64,000 nucleotides of DNA, taken from contig NZ_CP050831.1 of assembly GCF_012113595.1 (NCBI RefSeq), forward strand, positions 1,612,001-1,676,000. The letters run 5' to 3'. The notes beneath the pieces were generated by a model that worked only from the letters and a program-made list of their open reading frames with translations, ran no database searches and was not told the DNA's origin. Of the stretch, positions 54,792 to 64,000 are shown in pieces; within the stretch, counting starts at the first letter, position 1; every line of letters begins with the position of its first letter. The translations under genes were made by a program, and so were the position numbers. This DNA comes from Bacteroides faecium (GTDB lineage: Bacteria; Bacteroidota; Bacteroidia; Bacteroidales; Bacteroidaceae).

Positions 54792-57788
54792 ATGAGAAAT
54801 ATTCATTGCAAAATGTGTACCTGTCTGTTAGGTATATTGCTGATGCTGTTTTCCGGTATCCAGGCAAGGGGAGCTTCGTGGGAAGCGCAGCAGGAACGTA
54901 AGATATCCGGTACGGTAATCGACGAGAAGGGCGAGCCTGTCATCGGTGCTTCGGTGGTGGTTGTAGAGACGAAACAAGGAGCCATAACCAATATTGAAGG
55001 CAAATTCAGTGTAAATGCTCCGCAGAACGGTCGCCTGAAAATATCTTATATCGGCTACGAAACACAGGAAGTAGCCATCAAAGACCGCCAGTCATTGAGA
55101 ATCGTGCTGAAAGAAGAATCGACCGCTTTGAACGAAGTAGTCGTAGTGGGCTACGGTACGATGAAAAGGAAAGAAATGACCTCGGCCATCTCGCACGTCG
55201 GTGCCAAAGACCTCAATCAGATATCCAGTCTCGATGCTTCCATGCTCTTACAAGGCAAGGTATCCAGCGTATCCGTTTCGAATACGGCTTTGGCCGACCC
55301 GAACAGTACGGGAAGCATTCAGATTCGCGGTATATCTTCACGTAATGCCGGCCTGGGGCCGTTGATTGTTGTTGACGGAGTGCCGGGCGGTGATATGACG
55401 AATATCAATCCGGCCGATATTGAATCTATCGACGTATTGAAAGACGGTGCGGCTTCTGCTATCTACGGTACACGGGGGAGTAACGGTGTCATCCTGGTGA
55501 ATCTGAAGAAAGGAACAAGAGACGGGGAAGTGCATACTACGTATAGCGCCGCCGTAACTTTCAACAAGGCGAAGAAAGAACTGGATATAATGAACGCCGA
55601 AGAATATCGTGCCTACCGCACCGTGTCTAATCCGCTTTCCGATATGGGAGCTACTACAGACTGGTTCGATGCCGTCACCCGCCTGGGCGTAACGCATATG
55701 CACACATTGACTTTCTCCGGTGGAAATGCGAGAACCAACTATCGTGTGACTGCCGACTACCGCAAAGCGCAAGGTATCGACCTGCGTTCAGACCGCCGCG
55801 AGTATGGCGCACGTGCCACTATCAGCCACACGACGAAAGACGGACTGTTCACCTTTGCGGCAAATATGACACCCCGTGTCATCGACCGTAACAAGTCCGC
55901 CAGCGTCTACGGAAGTGTTATCAAAAACAATCCGACGATGCCCGTCTATGATGCCGAGTCGGCGAACGGTTACTACCGTTTCCCGGCAGGTGGCGACAGT
56001 TCCAATATTGTCGAGCAACTGAACGAAGAAGAGAACGGCACCGAGATTAAATTACTGGAGTGGAACGCCACTGCCGCCGTTAACCTGCTACCGTTGTTCA
56101 ATCCCAAGAACCCGAATATGGTACTGAAATCACAAATTACGGTTTCACAATATCAAGTCGATAAATTCAACGGATGGTTCACCCCGTCCACCTATGGCCC
56201 TAATGTCAACTCAAGCGTTGCCGGAAAAGCAAGCCGTGACTTTGACAAGAGTACCAGTAACAACCTGGAATGGGTGACCAACTTCTCCACCCGCATCAAA
56301 GACCACCAAATCCGTGCAATGGCAGGATATAGCTACAACTACGGCGTAAGCTCCGGTATGGGCGCGGAAAACTGGGATTTCTCTTCCGACGGATTGATGT
56401 ACAACAATCTCGGCTCCGGGCTGGAAGCGGCAAAAGAGGGAAAGACCATGATGAGCTCTTACAAGAACGACCATAAACTAATCAGCTTCTTCGGACGTGT
56501 CAACTACGACTGGAAAGAACGCTACCTGTTCACTTTCTCCCTGCGTCACGAAGGTTCTTCCCGTTTCGGCGAGAATCATAAATGGGGTAATTTCCCCGCG
56601 GTATCCGTAGGATGGCGTATCTCTGACGAGAAATTTATGAAAGGACTTTCGTGGATTGATGACTTGAAGGTGCGCTATGACTACGGTGTCACCGGTAACC
56701 AGGAAATAGGAAACTACCAGTCTCTGGCTACTTATAAGGCATATGGCTGGTATCAGTATAACGGCAATAACTTCCACGTATGGGGGCCGAGCAAGAACGT
56801 AAACTCGGAACTCCGTTGGGAAAAGGGGCATAATCAGAATATCGGTCTGGACTTTTCACTCTTCAAACACAAAGTGACCGGTTCATTGAACTACTTCCAC
56901 CGCAAACAGAGCGATTTGCTGGGTAGCTACTCCGTATCGGTTCCGCCCAACCTGTTCTCTACTATCTACGCGAATGTAGGTACACTCCGCAACACTGGTT
57001 TCGAACTTGACGTAACGGTGAATGCTGTTCGTACTAAGGACTTCAGTTATAGTTTCACATTGGTGGGAGCTACCAATAATAACAAATTCGTCAGCTTCTC
57101 CAACGATGTGTACAAAGGGCAGAAATATTACTCGACCTGTAACATGGCGAATCCTAACAATCCGGGATATTTGCAGCGGATTGAAGAGGGCGAGCGTATC
57201 GGAAACTACTACACCTACCGCTATGCAGGTGTAGACAAGAAGGGTGACTGGCTGATTTATGACAAAAAAGGAAATGTCATTCCGGTAGCTCAGGGTACGG
57301 AAGAAGACAAGGCGGTGACCGGAAACGGTTTGCCGAAATTCACCGGTTCCATGACGCACAACTTCACTTACAAGAACTTCGACCTGACCGTTGCTCTCCG
57401 TGGCGCTGCCGGGTTCGATATATTCAACGTGCACGATTTCTATTTCGGATTGCAGAGCATGAGCACCAATCAGTTGACGACCGCTTATTCGAAGAATGCG
57501 CATATCACGACAGGGAAGAACGTGATAACCGACTATTTCATCGAGCCGGGTGATTACCTGAAGATAGACAACATCACTTTGGGATATACGATGAACCTGA
57601 ATAAGAAGTATATCGAAAAGATACGCCTGTTCGGTACAGCCAACAATCTTTATACGTTTACGAAATTCACCGGTGTAGACCCTTCTACATACGAAGTGAA
57701 CGGACTGACGCCGGGTACTTTCGGAGGAGGATACAACTATTATCCGTCTGCCTTCCAGTTTATTTTAGGTTTACAAGTTAGTTTTTAA
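54792..57788 (+). CDS. SusC-like TonB-dependent transporter (third locus)
   Basis: A 998-residue transporter. Signal peptide is followed by the carboxypeptidase-D-like extension (about 38-115, ISGTVIDEKGEPVIGASVVV, TNIEGKFSVNAP) and the EVVVVGYGTMKRKEM junction. The plug follows (IQIRGISSRNAG, GPLIVVDGVPGG, SIDVLKDGAASAIYGTRGSNGVILV), then the barrel, ending in LGLQVSF. It comes 31 bp after the phosphodiesterase gene and 13 bp before its SusD partner. The operon has no recognisable glycosidase, so the cargo may not be a typical polysaccharide fragment. Confidence 0.94.
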   Translation: MRNIHCKMCTCLLGILLMLFSGIQARGASWEAQQERKISGTVIDEKGEPVIGASVVVVETKQGAITNIEGKFSVNAPQNGRLKISYIGYETQEVAIKDRQSLRIVLKEESTALNEVVVVGYGTMKRKEMTSAISHVGAKDLNQISSLDASMLLQGKVSSVSVSNTALADPNSTGSIQIRGISSRNAGLGPLIVVDGVPGGDMTNINPADIESIDVLKDGAASAIYGTRGSNGVILVNLKKGTRDGEVHTTYSAAVTFNKAKKELDIMNAEEYRAYRTVSNPLSDMGATTDWFDAVTRLGVTHMHTLTFSGGNARTNYRVTADYRKAQGIDLRSDRREYGARATISHTTKDGLFTFAANMTPRVIDRNKSASVYGSVIKNNPTMPVYDAESANGYYRFPAGGDSSNIVEQLNEEENGTEIKLLEWNATAAVNLLPLFNPKNPNMVLKSQITVSQYQVDKFNGWFTPSTYGPNVNSSVAGKASRDFDKSTSNNLEWVTNFSTRIKDHQIRAMAGYSYNYGVSSGMGAENWDFSSDGLMYNNLGSGLEAAKEGKTMMSSYKNDHKLISFFGRVNYDWKERYLFTFSLRHEGSSRFGENHKWGNFPAVSVGWRISDEKFMKGLSWIDDLKVRYDYGVTGNQEIGNYQSLATYKAYGWYQYNGNNFHVWGPSKNVNSELRWEKGHNQNIGLDFSLFKHKVTGSLNYFHRKQSDLLGSYSVSVPPNLFSTIYANVGTLRNTGFELDVTVNAVRTKDFSYSFTLVGATNNNKFVSFSNDVYKGQKYYSTCNMANPNNPGYLQRIEEGERIGNYYTYRYAGVDKKGDWLIYDKKGNVIPVAQGTEEDKAVTGNGLPKFTGSMTHNFTYKNFDLTVALRGAAGFDIFNVHDFYFGLQSMSTNQLTTAYSKNAHITTGKNVITDYFIEPGDYLKIDNITLGYTMNLNKKYIEKIRLFGTANNLYTFTKFTGVDPSTYEVNGLTPGTFGGGYNYYPSAFQFILGLQVSF

Positions 57789-57801
57789 AAAAAGAACGAT
57801 T

Positions 57802-59577
57802 ATGAAAATAACAAAATATATCATAGGATTGGGTATGATGGCGGGTGCTGTATTAGGTTTGCCGTCCTGTACCGACCTGTCGGAAACGGTGTACGACCAG
57901 GTGATGTCCAAGAACTATTATAATACGAAGCAGGATGTCATCAATGCTGTTTTCCGTCCTTTCGAGCATATGTACTGCTGTATCTGGATACGCCATGAGA
58001 ATGAGGAACTCCCGGCCGACCAGTTGATTACTCCTACCCGTGGCACCTGGTGGTACGACGGCGGTCTGTGGGAAATGTACCACCGCCATCAATATGACGA
58101 CATCAACCAGGGCGACTGGCTGAGTGAATGGGAAAACTTTTATGTAGGTATTGCCCAATGCAATATGGTGCTGGATGACTTGAATCAGTTGAACCCGTCC
58201 TCTTTTGGTTTGAGCGACAGTGAATTTGAGAGTTTCAAGGCACAGTTGCGCTGTATGCGCGCCTGGGGCTATCTCCGTCTGCTGAATACACATCGTAACT
58301 GTATCCTGACTACCACATCCGACCAGGCAGTGAATGAACTGCCGGAAAACCGGAAACAAGTAGAACCGCAGGTATTGTTCGATTTCATCGAAAGTGAATT
58401 GAAAGACTACTGCCTGGCAGCCCTGCCCTCTAAAAGCGGACAATCAGGCAACGGTGCACAACAGGGACAATTTACGAAAGCTGCCGCCGCCTCTTTGCTG
58501 GTGCGTCTCTACCTGAATGCGGAAGTATGGATTGGACAGGCCAAATGGCAGGAATGTATCGATATGTGCAAGCGTATCACCGGCGGAGAATTCGGGCATT
58601 ATGCCATTGCGGATAACTGGTACGAACCTTTCGACTGGAACAATGAAACGTGTAATGAAGTAATCTTCGGTTTCCCCGGTTCTTATGGGCTGACTAGCTG
58701 GCATCTGCAAAATGACAGGAGAACGGTGTACGGGCGTGGCTTGCCTTACGGTAGCGCCTATTACCTGAAAATAGAAGGAAATGGCGAACGGAATCCGAAA
58801 TATGCGCTTTCGCCGAGCTATGACAACCAGCAACCGCGTGAACTGTTCGACTATGGATTGGGAATGGTTACCCGCAAGTTTGCCAAATATCAGGGGGACA
58901 TACGATATAAGCAATATGCAAATACCAGTAACAATACACGTGAAGGCATGTTCTTCCTTGAAGGTAAGATAGCTAATTCCGCAGTCAGCGGGGGATATGC
59001 CAAGAATCCGGATAATCAATATGTGATTTACCTGCGCGACCAGGTGGGACGTTTCGAGGGAAATGCGGAATCCGGCTATATTTCCAATCCGGCTTATAAG
59101 GAATCCAAATTAGGCAACGGTGACTTTAATTCCGGACTCTACTGTGTGAAATATCCTTTCTATCCTTTCACCGGAGGTTATTATATCGAGTCCGACTATA
59201 CGGAGATTCGTTTGGCAGAGGTTATCTATTCGCAGGCTGAGGCCCTACTCCGGCAAGGACAGGCAGGCGAAGCGGGCAAGTTGCTGAACAGCGTGCGTAA
59301 GCGCAACTATGAGAACTTTAACGCCAATATCGCTTATCAGCCGGAAGGCAATGTAGTGCTCGACCTGAAGGAAATGCTTGATGAATGGGGACGGGAGTTC
59401 CTGGCGGAGAGCCGCCGGCGTACAGACCTGATTCGTTTCGGCAGATACCAGGAAGCATGGTGGGACAAACCACGGGATGCAGACAAGCACTATGAACTGT
59501 TCCCCTTGTCGCAGACCCAACTGGAGCAGAATGAATATCTGAAACAGAATCCGGGTTATCCTGATATTGCCCGATGA
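57802..59577 (+). CDS. SusD-like surface lipoprotein (third locus)
   Basis: This 591-residue protein has lipobox LGLPSC (C23). SusD features are TDLSETVYDQVMSKNYYNTKQD near the N-terminus, aromatic-rich surface loops (RGTWWYDGGLWEMYHRHQYDD), LRCMRAWGYLRLLN, EIRLAEVIYSQAEALL and the C-terminal EWGREFLAESRRRTDLIRFGRY. It ends SQTQLEQNEYLKQNPGYP. It acts with the upstream SusC. The tryptophan-rich loop may be part of the binding platform. Confidence 0.92.
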   Translation: MKITKYIIGLGMMAGAVLGLPSCTDLSETVYDQVMSKNYYNTKQDVINAVFRPFEHMYCCIWIRHENEELPADQLITPTRGTWWYDGGLWEMYHRHQYDDINQGDWLSEWENFYVGIAQCNMVLDDLNQLNPSSFGLSDSEFESFKAQLRCMRAWGYLRLLNTHRNCILTTTSDQAVNELPENRKQVEPQVLFDFIESELKDYCLAALPSKSGQSGNGAQQGQFTKAAAASLLVRLYLNAEVWIGQAKWQECIDMCKRITGGEFGHYAIADNWYEPFDWNNETCNEVIFGFPGSYGLTSWHLQNDRRTVYGRGLPYGSAYYLKIEGNGERNPKYALSPSYDNQQPRELFDYGLGMVTRKFAKYQGDIRYKQYANTSNNTREGMFFLEGKIANSAVSGGYAKNPDNQYVIYLRDQVGRFEGNAESGYISNPAYKESKLGNGDFNSGLYCVKYPFYPFTGGYYIESDYTEIRLAEVIYSQAEALLRQGQAGEAGKLLNSVRKRNYENFNANIAYQPEGNVVLDLKEMLDEWGREFLAESRRRTDLIRFGRYQEAWWDKPRDADKHYELFPLSQTQLEQNEYLKQNPGYPDIAR

Positions 59578-59632
59578 AATCGGTGATTTTGCGATTATTC
59601 TTATCTAATGTACAAGTTAAAAAAGAAAGAAA

Positions 59633-61084
59633 ATGAAAAATAGTTTATTCATAATATCGAAGCTGTGTATGCTGGCTTTCATCATCCTGTTGGCACAGGG
59701 ATGCCAGGAAGATTATGAGATGATAGACCCGCCTATGATGACCGATTACGATGATGATTTGGACGAAGAGGTGATTATGCAGAAAGGATTGGAGAGTTAT
59801 TTTGTAACCCAGTTTGGTGAAGGCGGGATGGACGGCAGTTCCTGGGAACAGGCACTGGATGCGGCAGGTTTCCGCAAACTGTTGAGCGGGTCTGTCGACC
59901 TTTCCAAGAGTACTATTTATATGAGCCAGGGCAAATATGTGATGTCCGAAGAGAGCGGGCTTGGCGTGATTATCCGCAAGAATGTGAAAGCGATTAAAGG
60001 CGGATATAGCCAGTTTAGCGAGGGAACGGATGTTTCGGCACGGGATATAGACACGTATGTAACGGTTATCAGTGGCGACGTGAACGGGAATAAGCAGGCG
60101 GATGCGGGAGACTGTAGTTTGCTGTTGGTAAAGAAAGGGATTATCGGTATTGAGGGAGTTACTTTCCAGTATGGATATGTGTCCGAAGCGGATGCCAGTA
60201 CTACCGAATGCGGAAGTGGCATTTATGTAAGCGGCAGTGCGGGTGATACTTCTCTCGAATTGACGGATTGTGTAATCAGGGATTGTAAATCGGCAGTGAC
60301 GACTTCTGCCAAGCAAGGCGGCCCTGCTGTCTTTGTCTTGTCGGGACAGGTGCGGATGGACAATGTCCGGTTATTGGATAATACGGCGGTTGGTCGTGGA
60401 GGAGCTGTCCGTTGTAGTGGCAAGACTGCGGTAGTCTTTATGAATGGTTGTCTGCTGAAAGGCAATTCACACACCGGTTCGTGGGGAAATGGTATTCAGA
60501 TGTCGGAAGGACATATCTGCATGAATAACACCACGTTGATAGATAATATGGGTACGGGCGCTGCCTTGAATGGCGGTGGAAGTATGTTGCTAATCAATAG
60601 TACAATCATCGGAAACGCAAGTGATAGCCACGGTGCAGTACGCTGTGAGACGGGAGCCGGTGGTGATACGAAGTTCATTAATAATCTGTTGATTGCTGAA
60701 AATCCGACAGCTCCGAGTTTCAATCTGAACGGAAGCAGTTACGAAGCCTTCTCGAAGGGATATAATGTTTATCAGCGTGTCACAGGCATTACGATGAGTA
60801 CGCTTGATACGGCTTATCCCAATGCTCTGACCGGAGCGTTGAACGAAGACGGGGTATATGAATGGAATCTTAGTCAGATTGGTGCGGTAAAGGGATATGC
60901 TACCAAACAGGCAATTGTAGAAGTTGCGAAAAGTTTCAATCCGGTAGCTTCGCCCATTGTCAATTTGGGAGAAGTATTTGTAGAGTGGACGGGTGAGGAC
61001 GCTTTCGGAATAGACCAGCGTGGAGTAGCCCGTAATGCCGACAAGATGCAGGCGGGTGCTTATGATGCCGTTCTGACCAATTAA
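59633..61084 (+). CDS. Right-handed beta-helix surface lipoprotein
   Basis: A 483-residue lipoprotein (LLAQGC, C24) with an acidic linker after the anchor (DYDDDLDEEV). From about residue 60 it begins SSWEQALDAAGFRKLL and continues as regular short strands (TIYMSQGKYV, LELTDCVIRDC, VRMDNVRLLDNTA, VVFMNGCLLKGNS, ICMNNTTLIDN, LLINSTIIGNA). This is the pattern of a right-handed parallel beta-helix as in pectate-lyase-like proteins. No catalytic residues of a lyase family are obvious. It occupies the usual place of a surface glycan-binding protein. The last 200 residues resemble the protein encoded from 62016. Confidence 0.8.
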   Translation: MKNSLFIISKLCMLAFIILLAQGCQEDYEMIDPPMMTDYDDDLDEEVIMQKGLESYFVTQFGEGGMDGSSWEQALDAAGFRKLLSGSVDLSKSTIYMSQGKYVMSEESGLGVIIRKNVKAIKGGYSQFSEGTDVSARDIDTYVTVISGDVNGNKQADAGDCSLLLVKKGIIGIEGVTFQYGYVSEADASTTECGSGIYVSGSAGDTSLELTDCVIRDCKSAVTTSAKQGGPAVFVLSGQVRMDNVRLLDNTAVGRGGAVRCSGKTAVVFMNGCLLKGNSHTGSWGNGIQMSEGHICMNNTTLIDNMGTGAALNGGGSMLLINSTIIGNASDSHGAVRCETGAGGDTKFINNLLIAENPTAPSFNLNGSSYEAFSKGYNVYQRVTGITMSTLDTAYPNALTGALNEDGVYEWNLSQIGAVKGYATKQAIVEVAKSFNPVASPIVNLGEVFVEWTGEDAFGIDQRGVARNADKMQAGAYDAVLTN

Positions 61085-61103
61085 ACTGTAAAACGACTGT
61101 AAC

Positions 61104-61997
61104 ATGAAAAAGATATTTTATATACTAGCCTTGGGCATCGGACTGGCCGGATGCTCCAATAACGAGGATGAATCGCTGTCGACGGGTACTTTCCCCGGCG
61201 AACGGGTAATCAGCGTTATAACAGAAGTGAATGAACCTCTGTCGCGTGCAGGATTTGACGCAACGAATTTGGAACGCTTCGGATTAATGATTCGGAACAG
61301 TGAAAACGCCGCTTATAACTATCATAAACAAATGGTTGGCTCAGGAAACATCTGGAGTACGTCTGACGGACAACAAATGCTTTGGGATGCGGAAAGAACG
61401 CCTGTGATGATGATAGCCTATGCGCCTTATGCGAGTGAAGCCAGTCCGGACGCTCCGTTGGCGGTGAACGCATTGACCAATCAGGCGACAGGAGAGAATG
61501 TAATGGCTTCCGATTTTCTGCTGATGAAAGCGACAGTCGACCCGGAGAAGGATTTGACTGCCGATGGAAAACTGAAAATCTCCTTAAATCATGCCATGAG
61601 TAAGCTGATTATAAAGCTCACTGTCAATGGAACGGCAGATGCCGATATGGGTAAGCTGGGAGATATGGCTGTCAACGGGGCGGTCGTTAACGGCATTTGT
61701 GATTTGTCGGCAGCGGCTCCGGTGGTTGTTCCTGCGGCAGATGCGGCAGTGGCTACTGTGGCTCCCTATAAAGGGACAGAGTATTGCGAATGTATTCTAC
61801 CCCCGCAAACGGTAACAGAAGGTTTCTCCATCAACTTCAGCTACGACGGGAAACTGTATATATGGACTGCCAAGGCAGCCGTCGAACTGGAAAAAGGAGT
61901 GGAACATACCTTGACTCTCAATGTAAATACAACTGCGCGATTGGCTGCCATGGTAGCCAGAAATCGGGCAACCGGTCAGCTTATCGACCGGAATTAA
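61104..61997 (+). CDS. Fimbrillin-family-like lipoprotein
   Basis: This 297-residue lipoprotein has lipobox LGIGLAGC (C17). The fimbrillin-like pattern is visible: VISVITEVNEPLSRAGFD near the N-terminus, MLWDAERTPVMMIAYAPYA, LKISLNHAMSKLIIKLTV in the middle, and WTAKAAVELEKGVEHTLTLNVN at the end. Such proteins form or decorate fimbriae, or serve as surface adhesins. Within a SusC/D operon a binding role is as likely as a structural one. It is followed after 18 bp by a related fusion gene. Confidence 0.8.
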   Translation: MKKIFYILALGIGLAGCSNNEDESLSTGTFPGERVISVITEVNEPLSRAGFDATNLERFGLMIRNSENAAYNYHKQMVGSGNIWSTSDGQQMLWDAERTPVMMIAYAPYASEASPDAPLAVNALTNQATGENVMASDFLLMKATVDPEKDLTADGKLKISLNHAMSKLIIKLTVNGTADADMGKLGDMAVNGAVVNGICDLSAAAPVVVPAADAAVATVAPYKGTEYCECILPPQTVTEGFSINFSYDGKLYIWTAKAAVELEKGVEHTLTLNVNTTARLAAMVARNRATGQLIDRN

Positions 61998-62000
61998 AGA

Positions 62001-62006
62001 AGGAGG
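62001..62006 (+). promoter_or_regulatory. Shine-Dalgarno sequence AGGAGG
   Basis: A full AGGAGG lies 9 nt before the ATG at 62016. Other genes of the operon lack such a site. It supports the chosen start. Confidence 0.6.
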
Positions 62007-62015
62007 ATATAAACT

Positions 62016-64000
62016 ATGAAGATTACAAAACTGATAGTGGCTGCATGCATCCTGACGGGTATAGCGGCTTGTGATACAGATAAAGATATGGCAGTGTACG
62101 GTGAAGATTCCGGTGCTATTCAGATTGAAGCTGCCATTAATACGGCTTTCACCCGTAGCAATCCCGGTGCGGCAGGAGAGCAGCAGAAGCAATTTAATGA
62201 AGGCGACCAAATCCAACTGACCTGTGAAGACGGATATCTGACTTATGCGCTCTCCGGCGGTAAATGGGCACCGACCGATAACTACTATTTGAGATGGGGA
62301 GCGGAACCTGTTACTTATTCTGCCTTTTATCCGGTAGTGAGCGGGGCGAGCACGCTCAATTTTACACTTCCCGCCAATCAGCAACGCCTGGAGAACCTGG
62401 CAAACGCCGATTATATGACCTGTACTGTGGCAAATGCCACCGACGATGGTTCCCGTATCCTTCGCCTGGGTATGAACCGGAAAATGGCGAAAGTCATTAT
62501 GACACTGGCAGATGTGAGCGGACAAGGTAAGGTACAGGGAGTGAAAATCGGCTCTTATCAGGGATATACGAATGGAGAAGTGGTGTCGGGTACTTCTTTG
62601 ATATCGCCCTTCATCACCGTTCCCGAAGGCGGCAAAGCCGGGCAGAACGGTTGTAGCTATACGGCTATTGTAGTTCCCGGCAAAGCCGGAGCAAGCGCCA
62701 CATTTGTCTCTTTGAACTATTTGGGTGAGGACTTGGTGATGCCCGGTATCCCGGAACTGCAACCCGGAAAGTGCTATGAGTTCACTTTGAAGGTGGAAGG
62801 CTCGGTAATATCAATCAGCGAACCGATTGTTTCCCCGTGGGATAGCGGTACTATTCAGGGAGGAGACGCAGAAGAATTACAGCTTGCAGCCTACTATGTG
62901 AAAGAACAGCCGGCCGGAAATGCAACCGGTATGGACTGGGATAATGCTATGGGAGTGGATGCGTTGCGCAACCTGTTGCAAGTGAATGGCAACAGTGCTG
63001 TTTCCAATGCCAATGCTGTCAAGCTGGATGGCAAGAAGATTTATGTAGCCGCAGGCTCTTATGAGATAGCGAAAGAGAACTCCGGTGTGAAGATAGAATA
63101 TAGCGGTTACAGCAAGCAAGTGGAGATAACGGTTGAAGGCGGATACGACCCAACGAGTACAGGAACCGACCTGACGAAACGTGACGTCGGCAAATATACG
63201 ACTGCTTTTGTCAGAAATACGGCCAGTAATGCATCTGCTACAACCAACGCAATGTTTTGCCTTGGAAACCAAATAGATATAACTTTCGATGGTTGTACCT
63301 TTGACGGACAATATAAGCAAGGTGATAAAGGAGATGTGAACGGTTTTTATGCGGCGGCAGGTCAAGGCAACGCCAGTCTGCAATTGAAAAATTGTATTGT
63401 GAAGAACTTCAACCGTGAAAGTGCTTCTGACGCAGGAGCGGCTATCAAGATAGCTAAAGGAAGTGTTTTCCTGGAACGCGTAGAACTTGTGAATAATAGG
63501 GCACTTAATCGGGGGGGAGCCATCCTGACGAATAATGCAGCTTCTGTATTATTCATGAATAATTGCCTGCTACATGAAAATTATGCACCGGGAGCTTGGG
63601 GGACTACCATACATGCAGGAAACGGATATGTCTGCATGAATAATGTAACCATACTCGGCACGACAGGTACGGCAGGAAATAGTATTACCGTTAACGGAGA
63701 CGCTCGTTTTATGCTTTCCAATACCACTATTGTAGGTAACTTGGGCAATCCTAACGGGGTATTCCGTGCGGGAAAGGGGGCATCTCTTGTTGTCAACTCC
63801 CTTTTTGCCAAAGGAGCAGGAGTCAAAACGATTTGTATTGATAAAAATACTAGTACGCATATTACTTCCGGCGGATACAACGTCTATCAGGCAGCAGATG
63901 CCGGTTGGGGAGCTATTGATACGGATACCGACTATTCATCCCAGTCTCTTCCTTCCGCCGCTCTGACCGATGGTGTCTACCAATGGACAGTAACCGGTAC
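62016..64000 (+). CDS. Fimbrillin/beta-helix fusion lipoprotein, cut at the right edge
   Basis: The frame is open from the ATG at 62016 to the end of the window (661 codons, no stop seen). The lipobox is TGIAAC (C19). Residues about 25-285 are fimbrillin-like (IQIEAAINTAFTRSNPGAAG, YYLRWGAEPVTYSAFYPV, MNRKMAKVIMTLADVSG, LQPGKCYEFTLKVEG, SEPIVSPWDSG). From about 290 on, a beta-helix domain begins MDWDNAMGVDALRNLL and continues with ITFDGCTFDG, VCMNNVTILGTTG, FMLSNTTIVGNLG and GGYNVYQAAD, closely resembling the lipoprotein at 59633. The operon may extend beyond the window. The fusion joins the domains of the two preceding genes in one chain. Confidence 0.82.
   Translation, partial: MKITKLIVAACILTGIAACDTDKDMAVYGEDSGAIQIEAAINTAFTRSNPGAAGEQQKQFNEGDQIQLTCEDGYLTYALSGGKWAPTDNYYLRWGAEPVTYSAFYPVVSGASTLNFTLPANQQRLENLANADYMTCTVANATDDGSRILRLGMNRKMAKVIMTLADVSGQGKVQGVKIGSYQGYTNGEVVSGTSLISPFITVPEGGKAGQNGCSYTAIVVPGKAGASATFVSLNYLGEDLVMPGIPELQPGKCYEFTLKVEGSVISISEPIVSPWDSGTIQGGDAEELQLAAYYVKEQPAGNATGMDWDNAMGVDALRNLLQVNGNSAVSNANAVKLDGKKIYVAAGSYEIAKENSGVKIEYSGYSKQVEITVEGGYDPTSTGTDLTKRDVGKYTTAFVRNTASNASATTNAMFCLGNQIDITFDGCTFDGQYKQGDKGDVNGFYAAAGQGNASLQLKNCIVKNFNRESASDAGAAIKIAKGSVFLERVELVNNRALNRGGAILTNNAASVLFMNNCLLHENYAPGAWGTTIHAGNGYVCMNNVTILGTTGTAGNSITVNGDARFMLSNTTIVGNLGNPNGVFRAGKGASLVVNSLFAKGAGVKTICIDKNTSTHITSGGYNVYQAADAGWGAIDTDTDYSSQSLPSAALTDGVYQWTVTG

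Noticed and set aside
56883..57503. Long open frame antisense to the SusC gene at 54792
   Set aside because: It lies entirely inside a well-supported SusC frame on the other strand and has no family signature.

Overview
The window reads as a chromosomal segment of a gut Bacteroides (Bacteroidota). The evidence is four SusC/SusD transporter pairs, two hybrid two-component sensors (HTCS) with fused AraC outputs, many Cys lipoproteins, Bacteroidota-type -7 boxes (TAnnTTTG), and almost no Shine-Dalgarno sequences. Species cannot be fixed from the sequence alone.

Layout. 1-3957 is core-like: a kpsF-type isomerase fragment and a LOG-family hydrolase (minus strand), then an M16 peptidase, an SGNH hydrolase and an AIM24-family protein (plus strand). 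4012-9834 is a composite transposon: two inverted copies of a 1071-bp insertion sequence, both broken, enclose a small acidic protein, an esterase-D-like hydrolase, a PAS-LuxR regulator, an LpxL/HtrB-like acyltransferase, a 41-residue membrane protein and an AraC-type DNA-binding protein. The unit is bracketed by a 7-bp direct repeat. A DUF1266-like lipoprotein follows. An ISAs1-family element (10985-12287, 10-bp target duplication) then sits in the hairpin-rich leader of a HU-like gene.

13063-32602 is polysaccharide utilisation locus (PUL) 1, mostly on the minus strand: GH88 unsaturated uronyl hydrolase, SusC, SusD, a short SusC, a second SusD, a frameshifted sulfatase and a GH30 enzyme. It faces a divergent HTCS; a lipase-like esterase lies convergent to that sensor. 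The gene content suggests a sulfated, uronate-containing glycan. The GH88 and SusC promoters share a motif just upstream of their -7 boxes, a candidate HTCS operator.

32927-51348 is PUL 2 on the plus strand: HTCS, SusC, SusD, an Fn3-like surface lipoprotein, a 1138-residue multidomain protein of unknown function, a GH2 enzyme and a GH95 fucosidase. It probably handles a fucosylated, galactose- or glucuronate-containing glycan. 51714-53363 encodes a DUF6377-like membrane regulator whose promoter is 42/50 identical to that of the PUL 2 sensor.

53582 to the right edge is a PUL-like operon with no recognisable glycosidase: a PKD-glycerophosphodiesterase lipoprotein, SusC, SusD, a beta-helix lipoprotein, a fimbrillin-like lipoprotein, and a fimbrillin/beta-helix fusion that runs off the end. 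The strongest leads for something undescribed are the 1138-residue protein, this last operon, and the composite transposon with its envelope-lipid cargo.
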